From NCBI GenBank assembly GCA_963995505.1, contig OZ023184.1, forward strand, positions 9,874,308 to 9,938,307: 64,000 nt of DNA, given 5' to 3'. Origin of the DNA: Hypericum androsaemum. Taxonomy: Eukaryota; Streptophyta; Magnoliopsida; Malpighiales; Hypericaceae. Below, piece after piece: positions 34,266-43,895 of this stretch; position 1 is the first letter of the stretch, and every line of letters begins with the position of its first letter. The notes under the pieces were generated by a model, which saw only the letters and a program-made list of their open reading frames with translations, searched no databases and was not told where the DNA came from. Position numbers and translations under genes: made by a program.

Positions 34266-35700
34266 GCGGAGGATGTGCTAGTCAAGTTCAAGAAATTCTA
34301 TGTTCTATCAGCCTTTATGGTCTTGGATTTTGATGCAGACAAGAATTGCCCGGGGAGACCATTTCTCAACACTAGCCATGCTCTTATCGATGTCAATGGA
34401 TGAAAGTTGACTCTAAGCAACACCATCAAGAGGATGAAGCTTGCATGCGTATCAAATTGATCCCGATGAAACTCTTGGTATTGAAAAATAATAAAGCTGG
34501 AACCCTATGGAAAAAGAAGATGAGGAATCTCTTGAACAAGCATACCAAGTTGAAGAGGTCGAAGAGGATGAAGAGGTAGACAAGGAGGAAGCCAAATTGG
34601 AACTCGAGCTCTACAAGGGAGCACCCACACCACCATCTACTGTAAAGGCTCCCACTTTAGAGTTGAAGGAACTGCCTCCCCATTTGCGATATGTCTTCTT
34701 GAAAGAAGAAAGAAGGCTGCCCATTATCATCTCCAACAAACTTATGCAAGAGCAAGAGGAGAAAGTTCTACCTTGGTGAACAAGAGGATCAAAGCCATGA
34801 GATGGCAAATTTCTGATATCCAAGGAATTAGCTTTGATATTTTGATGCACCGTATCAATATGGAGGAAGGAGAAAAGCCCAAAGCAGACCGTCAAAGAAG
34901 GATGAATCCAAACATGAAGGTGGTTGTGAGCAAGGAGGTCATCAAAATACTTAATGCTCGAATTATCTACCATATTTTAGATAGTGAATGGGTGAGCCCT
35001 ATTCAGTGCGTGCCCAAAAAGGGAGGTATGATAGTACAAACTAATAAAGAGGGGGAGCTCATCTCAACAAGAATAGTTATTGGGTGGCGTGTATGTATCG
35101 ACTAAAGGAAGCTCAACACCGCTACTCGAAAGGATCACTTCCCTCTCTCATTCATTGATCAAATGTTAGAGCGCATAGCTGGACAGGTAATCAGGTAATC
35201 ATCTATCCCAGAGATCAAGAGAAGACCACTTTTACTTGCCCCTTTGTCACCTTTGCCTATAGGAGAATGCCCTTCGATCCATGCAATGCTCCCACCACCT
35301 TTCAACGGTGCATAATGGAAATTTTTTGGGGGATGAATGAAGACATAATGGAGGTGTTCATGAATGATTTTTTCATTTTTGGAGATTCATTCGAGGACTG
35401 CCTTCACAACTTGGATAGAGTGCTTAAGAGATGCGAAGAGAAGAGACTCGTGCTTAATTAGGAGAAGTATCACTTTATGGTAGAAGAAGGTATAGTGTTG
35501 AGTCATAAGATCTCTAAAGGAGGAATTGAAGTTCATTATCCCAAGACCGAAGCAATCAAAAAGATGCAACCACCCACAACAGTCAAAGGCATCCGCGCCT
35601 TCTTTGGACATGCTAGGTTTTATCGATGCTTTATTAAAGAATTCACATCTATTGCAAAACTTTGACTAACTGGTTGGATGTTCCTTTTGTGTTTGATGAT
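34265..35700 (+). pseudogene. Athila protease-linker and reverse transcriptase, broken
   Basis: Linker: PTLELKELPPHLRYVFLKEE then RLPIIISNKLMQEQEEK. RT: ISFDILMHRINMEEGEKP, RRMNPNMKVVVSKEVIK, WVSPIQCVPKKGGM and GWRVCID. After a frameshift come MPFDPCNAPTTFQRCIMEIF and EVFMNDFFIFGDSFEDCL. The catalytic F-x-D-D is FMND here, so one active-site Asp is Asn. Then GIRAFFGHARFYRCFIKEF. Stops and shifts occur at about 34779, 35105 and 35461. Confidence 0.87.
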
Positions 35701-35739
35701 GCTTGATTAAGTACTTTCAGGAAATTATAGCAGGCATTA

Positions 35740-36249
35740 GTCACCATTCCAGTCATCACTACACCATCTTGGGACCTCCCATCCGAGCTCATGTGCGATG
35801 TCAGCAATGATGCCTTGGGTTGTGTCTTAGGAAAAGGAAAAGAGGGGTGTTTATATGTCATCTACTATACAAGTCTTATTCTCACTGGAGCACAACTCTA
35901 CTACACTACCACGGAGAAGGAGATGCTTGCGAGAAAATTAGGCCTTACCTATTGGGCTCTAAAGTCATCGTCTTCACTGACTATGCCGCCTTGAGGTATC
36001 TCTTTTCTAAATAAGATGCAAAATCCTGACTTATTCTGGATTTTACTTTTGCAGGAATTTGATTTGGTTATCAAGGATAAGAAGGGCATAGAGAATGTGG
36101 TAGTGGATCACCTTTCTCGCTTAGAGAACAGTGATGACATGGATAAGGAGGGGAGGATCATTGAGTACTTTCAGGATGATATTTTATTCTATGTGCAAGC
36201 AGTGAAACCCCAATGGTATGCAAACTTTGCCAACTACTTGGTGAGTTAA
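35740..36249 (+). pseudogene. Athila RNase H
   Basis: Reads ELMCDVSNDALGCVLGKGKE, then across a shift [16 protein letters not shown], then [20 protein letters not shown] and DHLSRLEN. These are the family's D, D and tether blocks. Frame is lost between about 35870 and 35960. Confidence 0.8.
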
Positions 36250-36252
36250 GTT

Positions 36253-37500
36253 ATGCCTCAAGACTTAAGCTATTCTCAAAAGAAGAAGTTCCTCAGTGAT
36301 GTTTGCTTCTATATGTGGGATGAGCCGTATCTATTTTGGCGATGTGTGGATGGCCTACTTTGGCGTTGCATTCCGGATGGGGAGATACCATCTATCCTCC
36401 AGGAATCTCATGGTTCGGCCTATGCTGGTTATTTTGGAGTCATAATGACAGCTTTTAAGGTGTTGGTGTGTGGTTTCTACTGGCCTACTCTTTTCAAGGA
36501 TGCAAGAGAGTTCGCAAAATGTTGTGATCGTTGTCAAAGAATGGAAAATATTTCTCGAATGGATGAAATGCCTTAGGCAAGCATCTTGGAGGTTGAGTTT
36601 TTTGATGTGTGGGGGATCGATTCATGGTTCTCTTCTCTCCATCTAAGGCAACAAGTACATCATTGTGGGAGTCGACTACGTCTCCAAGTGGGTCGAGGCA
36701 TGGGTTACCCCAACTAATGATGCCAAGGTAGCCCTACGCTTCCTCAAGAAGTTATTTGCGCATTTTAGTGTTCCTCGTGCTATTATCAGTGATGGCGACT
36801 CGCACTTTTGCAACCAGCCTTTTGCCACCCTTCTCATGCGCTATGGAGTTACTCACAAGGTAGCCACTCCCTATCATCCTCAAACTAGTGGCCAAGTCAA
36901 AGTTTCCAATAGGGAGTTGAAGAGGATCTTAGAGAAGACGGTGAGCTCAACCCAGAAAGACTGGTCTTTAAAGCTTGATGATGCACTATGGGCTTACTGT
37001 ACTACATTCAAGACCCCTATCGGCAGAACACCTTATCGATTGGTCTATGGCAAAGCATGCCACCTCCCCATCAAGCTCGAACATCAACCATTTTGGGCGA
37101 TTAAGGAATTGAACTACAATTACAAGCTCGCTGGAAAACACTGAGTCCTACAACTTCATGAACTTGAGGAAATCTGCTCAAGTGCATTTGCGAGTTCGAG
37201 GCTATATAAAGAGTCAACCAAAAAGAGATATGACACTCACATCAGTACAAAAGACTTCTTAGTGGGGCAACAAGTACTACTATACAACTCATGCTTGAAG
37301 CTGTTCCATGATAAGATGAAGTCAAGGTGGAGCGGGCCCTTCAAAATCATCAATGTTGCTCCACATAGAGCTATTGAAGTCAAGCACTCAGAGGGATGAA
37401 CATTCAAGGTCAGTGGACAGTGGTGCAAGTTATACCTCGGGAACGACGTGGAACTCTCGCGAAGTGCAAACTTTGCTCCCACCATCCGCACCTTAACCTC
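36253..37500 (+). pseudogene. Athila integrase
   Basis: The zinc-binding domain reads QESHGSAYAGYFGV then CCDRCQRM. The usual second His (GHFG) is Tyr. After a stop at about 36576 the core domain is open from about 36665 to 37144: [56 protein letters not shown], then [20 protein letters not shown]. The second Asp and the Glu are kept; the first Asp (VWGID, about 36609) is in a shifted frame. The C-terminal part to about 37500 (KVLLYNSRLK-type region) is broken by several stops. Confidence 0.85.
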
Positions 37501-38189
37501 AGGGAGTATCAATCAAGCTAATGACGATAAATTATCACATTTAGTATTTAATTTCATGTGATTGTATTTCTCATGTTTTTACTTTAGATTAATTTTGCAT
37601 TTTGCTTTTGCAGATAAAAAAAGGGGGCTAACTGGCGACCGCAAGTGAACTGGCAACCACCAAGAATTATTTTTTGAACCTGTTATGAGTGACTTGCGTA
37701 AGGCAATTGGCGATCTTAAGTATTTGAGGCCCGGCCCATAGGAGGTATAAAAGGAGCAAAAATCTTAGATTTCTTTCTCCCCTTCACATTCGCCCACAGA
37801 AAAGAGAAAGAAGCAAACGCCCAATGCCGACCCTCGCTTTCCCCACCAGCAAAATTGACTTCCAGTGACTCACCCACGGTCTCTCGACATCCGGCCACCA
37901 CTCTGCCACTACTCCTGACCACCGGTATCAAAAAAGGGTAAAACCCTAACTTTTCCTTTTTAGGTCAATTACCGACAAACAAAGCATCAATGTCACCAAC
38001 CACTTTGAGGAAGATTGACTACCGCTACGATGCCTAGGTCCCAAGCCCACCAGTTCTGTCCACCATCAGCCGATCATCATTCGGCCACCCTCCGGTGACT
38101 TTCTGAAAGTGTCGTTCAATGTCGCCTTAACTCGTAAGATGACCAAGAGCACTAGTACGAGCAAAGCAGGCTAAAGGAAGTAGCCACCG
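37501..38189 (+). other. Non-coding region between integrase and env-like ORF
   Basis: Contains short GC-rich words ctggcgaccgcaagtgaact and aattggcgatcttaag that recur in the LTR at 40845-41005, and a TATA-like ggtataaaagg at 37745-37755, fitting an internal promoter for the downstream ORF. Confidence 0.45.
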
Positions 38190-39080
38190 ATGTCTCCACC
38201 ACCTGAAGCAGCTACCGTACAACCAGACACCACATTTCCACTTTATCTTGATTGGGAGGTTGCCAAGTTTTCTAAATTCAAGAGATTTCACTTTCATACT
38301 TACCATGTGATTGAGTGGTATGACATGCATGGACTTGGTATAGCAGATGATTTGCGCACTGCTTTAACCTCACTAGGATGGGAGTATTTTGCTAGCAATA
38401 TTGTCCATGCATCTGTTGGCTTGATGGCTGAATTTTACACCACATTGGTTATTACTGAGAATAAGTCATCATTTTCTGCAAGATTATTTGGTAAACCATT
38501 CACTATCACTGAACCGATGTTAGTTGATATTTTGGGCATTAAGTCAGGCAGGGGAGCTATAGATTTTGATACTGATGGGGATGCAGATAGGGCTTGGTAC
38601 GCCATCATTGACTTAGCTGAGTATACCACTGGCGACGCTCCTTCCGCCCTCATCAAAGCCCCACATATTTTAGTTTTATATTACTTCATGTGTAAGGCAT
38701 TCACCGAGATTAAAGAGGAGAGTAAAGTGAGCTGTACGCAACTATATATCTTGCGTCGTAAGACTGCATTCAATATGTTTAATATGATTTTGGAGGTTTT
38801 CGATAAGATTATCAAGGGTCAGCAGACTTTGGTATTTCTTGGTCACATAATCACCCGCATTGCGAAGCACTTTTTCTCTGATAACCTTGTAGGTTACACG
38901 AGGCCTACGACAAGCCCCACAGTGATCAACATTCTCCTCCTCAATGCATGTCACCTCATCAACAAAACCAAAAGGAACGGTCAAATGGTCGTTTCCTATA
39001 AGGAATGGAAGGACTGGAAGATAGTCAAGAACTACCTATGCGATGAACCGGTGCGTGTCACGGATGGCATACCAAGCTGA
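38190..39080 (+). CDS. Athila env-like / putative plant transposon protein ORF
   Basis: An unbroken 296-codon ORF, notable because the neighbouring pol is full of stops. It reads FTITEPMLVDILGIKSGRG and FYTTLVITENKSSFSARLFG, the pattern of the family annotated as putative plant transposon protein, found after pol in Athila elements. No signal peptide or clear membrane anchor is seen, so an envelope role is not supported by this copy. Followed by a broken stretch (39081-39420), probably its former Gln-rich C-terminus, rich in CAG/CAA in one frame. Function unknown. Confidence 0.65.
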   Translation: MSPPPEAATVQPDTTFPLYLDWEVAKFSKFKRFHFHTYHVIEWYDMHGLGIADDLRTALTSLGWEYFASNIVHASVGLMAEFYTTLVITENKSSFSARLFGKPFTITEPMLVDILGIKSGRGAIDFDTDGDADRAWYAIIDLAEYTTGDAPSALIKAPHILVLYYFMCKAFTEIKEESKVSCTQLYILRRKTAFNMFNMILEVFDKIIKGQQTLVFLGHIITRIAKHFFSDNLVGYTRPTTSPTVINILLLNACHLINKTKRNGQMVVSYKEWKDWKIVKNYLCDEPVRVTDGIPS

Positions 39081-39420
39081 TTTGGTAGAACTCCTAGAGC
39101 GCATCTGGTCTAGAGGTTCATATGACAGAGATGGCCTCTACACACGAGGCCCATTGGTAATGGCAACACGAGCACAATGCTCAGTTGGAGGCCGTCCAGC
39201 AAGAGCTCAACATTCGCTACACCTCCTCTGTTGCTACACAAGAGATGTTCTACCAGGAGTAGCAGGACTACAATGCTCGGATGGAGTCTGCTCAGTAGAT
39301 CACTACACTCGATTGAAGGCTGCCCAGCAAGCACAATTCCTGGCCCAGCAGGCTTACCACAACTAGATGCAGGCTTGGGCCGAGACACATCCCAGATGCT
39401 TTTCACCATCCCTCTAGCTC

Positions 39421-40596
39421 ATGATTGATAGGACAGTACCAGTTTACTTCTCTTTACTTTTCTGTTATGCTAGTGTCTACGTTATATGTTTGTGCTATTA
39501 TTTTGTGAGTTGTGATGTTGTTTTCGCTTAACCCCACATTGAGGACGCTATGTTCAATAAGTCTAATGTGTTTTGTTTTAGTGTGTTTTTTTTTCATGTG
39601 TGATCGAGTCAAGGTTTGAGGTATACATATACTTAAGTATGATGTGGTATCATAAGCAGATGATGAAACTTCAGCCTTGAATTATCGGCTTCCTAACCGA
39701 AATCCTTAGGAAGGTTCATGTCAAGACAAGAGTAGCGAGGATATGATTAAGCCCATATTGAGAAGTAGTTCTTGCTTTTCAAAATCTCATAATTGGATTA
39801 AGCGATTGCTAGGTACAGGACCAAGAGAACATATGAGTAGTTGACGAAACAAGCTCTTAGTAACCGAACCCCACCTCCATATTAAAAAGTTTTAGCTAAC
39901 TTGTGAGTCTAATCGAGTGATGTGCTTATTGCCAAAAACCTATTTAAAAACAAATCTTTTAGGCGAAGGGCAGCGGTTATGTCAAAAATTAGAGTAAAGC
40001 CCCTACCTGAGAGGAGAAGGAAAGGAAAGGTGCGTGGAATGTGAAAAAAGAAATGAAAAATGGAAAAAAATGATGAAAAAAGAAGAAAAGAAAGGATTGG
40101 GTGGAATTGGTTGTGGAATGTACGGAATGTGTTTAATGTTATATGCAAATTCTGGATTATGGTATGCGGTATGGAAGATCCATAAAAATAGAAAGGTGGA
40201 TCTTGGTAGGGGTAAACTTCAGCCTAATCGGGACAACTCAAAGATGTGGAGGTGGCTCTACTTGCCATTATGTGCGAGTAAGTCCTAAGACGCCAATTGA
40301 GTGAAGCTAACCAATAACAAAAATTGTTTTGGGGCTTGGTGAAATGATGGAGCAATGTGTTCTTAATTATCTATTCATGTCATGTTTTTTGCTGTGTTGT
40401 TCCTAGTAATCTTCACTGCTTTCTGAATGATAAAAATTGTAGGGAATTCCTTTAATTTTTGGGCTAGAATTAAATTATAAAATTGAGCTGATATGAGGTT
40501 TCCTCTGGGTGGTTCACTGTTGCTAGGGGGCCAACGATTTTTAGAGTGTCTGATGCTTCGCTTCTATGAGGAAAAGCAAGGAGATAAGTGTGGGAA
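39421..40596 (+). other. Athila 3' non-coding region with polypurine tract
   Basis: Contains ccccacattgaggacgctatgttc and the passage cccatattgagaagtagtt(c/t)ttgcttttcaaaa, also found at 57240-57275 in the second Athila-like element. Ends in a polypurine-like aggagataagtgtgggaa just before the LTR start at 40597. Confidence 0.7.
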
Positions 40597-42039
40597 TGCG
40601 ATGAGTGTGTAAGCACTCATTTATTCATTATGTGATTCATATGTTTAATCATTGCTTCGTTTGCTTTTAGTTTTTGTTTTTTAAGTCTTTTGCCATGTGT
40701 TTTTGTAGGTAAATAGAGCGGTTAAAGTGCATTTGGAGTGAGGATTGAACGAAGAGATGACTCGAGTATAAGACCGAAAAGACTTCCCATCGCAAGTGGA
40801 TTTGCAAGCTCAAGGGGACCATTACACAGATTTTTGGGTTAGGGCAGTTGGCAACTGTAACTCAACTGGCGATCGTCAGTCAAGCTGAATTAGCCTTCCC
40901 ATCGCCAGCCAATTGGCGATCGCCAGCCCATGCTTACAGAGACTTTTTTGAAGATCCAACTGGCAGCTGCAAGCTGATTGGCGGCCGCCAGTCCCCTGAT
41001 TTCCAGATTTCTGAGACATTTTTTTTAGTCGAGTTTCGAACCCCCTTCAGATATATTAGACTTTTGGCCACCTGTTTCGACCCTAGGAGCCTAGTTATGT
41101 TATTTTCCTCATTCTAAGTCTTTCGTTATTAGGAATAACTTTCTCTAGTTTTTTCCTATTTCCTAGCTAGACGTTTGGCTATATATAGGTGATAGTCTCT
41201 TAGGTTTTGTTCGTTCATTGTTCTAGCAACTTGAGACCTATTTTTTTATTAATAAAGGAGCATGATTCCAGTTAGCTACGAGAGGGAGATTGGCAAGGCT
41301 TGATCATCATGACTAAGCTCTTCCTATCTCTACCTTTATGTTAATTTCTATTATGTTCTTCGTTAATCTATTTTGCTTCGTTACCATACTTAACGATACC
41401 ATAATTATGTGATTACTTATTTATGTTGGGCTATAGTTTGATTATCTTTCGTAGTAGTTGTCAACTGATGATCGTAATGCTTAATCTAACTTGATCACTT
41501 AGATTATGATGTTAGTTAATGATAATGGACTGAAAGGCATTAAAAAAAATGGAAGAGTCAATTGGCATGTCTTAAGGTATTAATGAAAAATCTTGATATT
41601 AAGGGATAACCCGCTAGGAATTAACTTCATAATTGAGTTTAGTTTGGTTCTCGATCTAATTAATGAGTGGAAGCATTGGTTAGTAATCGCGAACTACTCT
41701 AGCTTAGGTTTATCATCCTAATGAGCGGAAGCATTAGGGAGATGCACTAGAACTCTCCGGGTACTAGTTAGAACTTCATAAAAACCATAGTCTCGACATA
41801 GATAGGTAGTCCATAAGGGTATCGTGCTCGTTGGTCTCCATTGAATTGCAACTCTTTTATTTACGTTCCTGATTTTGTTTATTTTCTTACAACTTAGTTT
41901 ACATCTTTACAACTTTTAATCATCCCACAATGCATAATTGACTGCTTAATTTTGTGTTCCAACCCTCAGTTCGAAATCCTACTTATCCGCTATACTATTT
42001 GATTATGTGTTTAGTTATTCTCAATTTCACGTACATCCA
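40597..42039 (+). repeat. Athila LTR, forward orientation
   Basis: Starts TGCGATGAGTGTGTAAGCAC after the purine tract. TATA-like ggctatatatagg at about 41178-41190, polyA-like attaataaagg at about 41248. Ends about ...gtacatcca. Related over its length to 42117-43394 read in reverse. GC-rich palindromic words fill 40845-41005. Confidence 0.78.
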
Positions 42040-42047
42040 ATATGAGC

Positions 42048-42113
42048 GTATAGTGGTAAGTATTCCCGCCTGTCATGTGGGTGACTCGGGTTCGATCTCT
42101 GGCAACGACGCCA
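42048..42113 (+). tRNA. tRNA-Asp(GUC) retro-copy (nucleotides about 10-76), not a gene
   Basis: From 42048 the sequence follows plant tRNA-Asp: gtatagtggtaagtattccc, gcctgtcatgtgggtgactc, gggttcgatctctggcaacg, acgcca. Anticodon GTC is at 42072-42074. D arm, anticodon arm and T arm are all present with few changes. The first nine bases (the 5' acceptor strand) are replaced by unrelated sequence, so no acceptor stem can form. The terminal CCA is encoded, which nuclear tRNA genes lack. Read in reverse it sits exactly at the primer-binding site of the neighbouring reverse LTR (TGGCGTCGTTGCC, spacer aat). It is best explained as the tRNA primer itself, copied into DNA. Confidence 0.8.
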
Positions 42114-42116
42114 ATT

Positions 42117-43394
42117 TGATATACAAAAAATTCAGAATAATTAAATAGTATAATATATAAGTAGAGTTTCGAACTGAGGTTTGGAACACGAAATCAATTA
42201 TGTGAAGTGGGAGAATTAAATATTATAAATAAGTCAACGAGGTTGTAAGAAAATAAATAAAATCAGAAACGTAAATAAAAGAGTTGTGATTCAGTAGACA
42301 CAAACGAGCACAATACCCTATGGATTGACAACCTATGTCGAGATTATGGTTCTTTGAAGCTTTAACTAGTACCTAGAGTTTTTTAATGCATCATCCTAAC
42401 GCTTTCGCTCACTAGAAAGATAAAACTAAGATAGAGAAGGCCTAAGTTAGTAACTTACGCTTTCGCTCATCAATTAGACTTAGAACTAACCTAATCCAAA
42501 TTTTGAAGATTCCTCCTAACGGGTTATTCTCAAGATATTAAGACGTCTCTTTAATACCTAAGAACATGTTAATTAGTTTATCCATCAATTCAAGTCCCTT
42601 TTGATCCACTCTCATCGATTCTATTCATAACCTAAGTGATTAAGTTAGGTTAAGCATTAAGTACTCTAATTAATAACTAACACGAAAGATATTCAAACCA
42701 TAAACTCACATAGATAATCAATTACATATTAGGGCATCGCACTCTAAAAAAATCTACTCGCTAAGCATATTCATGAAGCAAGAGAAATTAATAGGAAACA
42801 TCATAACGAAAAGTATAAGTGTAGGGAAATCGAAGGGTTAGTCGTTCGAGCAAGTCTTGCCAATCACCTCCACATAGCTAGGCAGAATTCTGAATTTATT
42901 AATCTCCAAAAGATGTCTCAAAGTTGCAGTAATAATGTGTCTCAAAACCTAAGAGACTATGGCTTTATATAGCCAACCATCTAGCTAGAAAATAGGAAAT
43001 CTAGATGAGTTTCACATAAACTAAAAGTTCTCGGGCCAATAACAAGTGGCCAAGTATAAGGAAATAACTTAAACATAATATTCTTAAGCCAAAACAAGGG
43101 CAAAAGTCGTAGCGAACCAAAATGGGTCAAAATCTGACTAAATAAGAAGGCTGCCAGGCCTTCAATGGGCTAGCGTCTTGTAGCAATCGTTCCTCGTCAT
43201 CCCGTCCTTGCTCTAATTGCTCACGAACCACTCCGTCAACCTATCAAAACACACGACACACAGTAGAAGTCTCTCCCAAGATTCGAACACATAAAAACAA
43301 TAAAAGATGCAATTGAACCCGATGAAAATAAATGAAAACATAACTAATCACATACTTGACACACGATAAAATATGAGCTTTTACATACTCATCA
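42117..43394 (-). repeat. Athila LTR, reverse orientation
   Basis: On the minus strand it starts TGATGAGTATGTAAAAGC at 43394, has a TATA-like ggctatataaagcc near 42960-42975 and ends ...tatatca at 42117. The next bases are aat and the primer site TGGCGTCGTTGCC (42113-42101). It matches the forward LTR (for example tctcgacatag, gtgctcgtt, actcttttatttacgtt, ttattttcttacaac) but is clearly diverged. Its TG end abuts a Tekay codon at 43395 directly. Confidence 0.82.
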
Positions 43395-43895
43395 GAATTG
43401 ACTAACAAGGTACCAGTAATTTGTAAAAGAATTTAGGTGGCACAAGACCGACAGAAGAAATTTGCAGATCGCTATAAAAGAGAGCTACAATTTGAGCTAG
43501 GAGATCACGTGTTCCTAAAAATTTTACCCACCAGGGGTGTCAAGAGATTTGGAGTGAAGGAAAAGCTTAGCCCGTGGTATATTGGGCCATATGATATTAT
43601 AAAATGCATTGAAAAATTGACATACCGTCTAGCTTTACTTCCCTAATTTGATCGGGATCCATAATGTGTTCCACGTGTCCATGCTATGAAAGTATATCCC
43701 GAGGCTGCACAGGAGAATGATCTGATATGTTAACGTGCAGTGGAGAAACCATACAGAAAGGGAAGCTACTTAGGACCTAGAGACAGAAATAAAGATTAAA
43801 CACCCCTTCCTTTTCGAACAAGTAAGTAAGTTCTTTTATTTAAGTTTGAGAACAAATTTCCAAATTGGTGGGGGACTAAACTATAATTTACCAGA
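43395..43895 (+). pseudogene. Tekay integrase C-terminal part, resumed
   Basis: Reads ELTNKVPVICKRI, a stop, then VAQDRQKKFADRYKRELQFE and LGDHVFLKILPTRGVKRFGV. Then KLSPWYIGPYDIIKCIEKLT, shifted NVFHVSML, and QWRNHTER. This is the C-terminal chromodomain-side tail of Tekay integrase. About 80-90 residues expected between the left and right integrase parts are absent. Ends in FENKFPNWWGTKL-stop, overlapping a polypurine-like ggtggggga. Confidence 0.82.

Larger units (their letters stand above)
34265..40596 (+). mobile_element. Athila/Tat-type Gypsy internal region (5' truncated)
   Basis: Starts within the protease-RT linker (EDVLVKFKKFYVLSAFMVLD) and continues through RT, RNase H, integrase, an env-like ORF and the long 3' non-coding region typical of Athila. 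Gag and the 5' LTR are missing. Joins Tekay integrase at its left end and runs into a forward LTR at 40597. Confidence 0.85.

Noticed and set aside
38190..39080. Calling the env-like ORF a viral envelope protein
   Set aside because: No signal peptide or membrane anchor is visible; the name only reflects its place after pol.
42048..42113. A functional tRNA-Asp gene
   Set aside because: The 5' acceptor strand is missing, CCA is encoded, and the position coincides with a retrotransposon primer-binding site.
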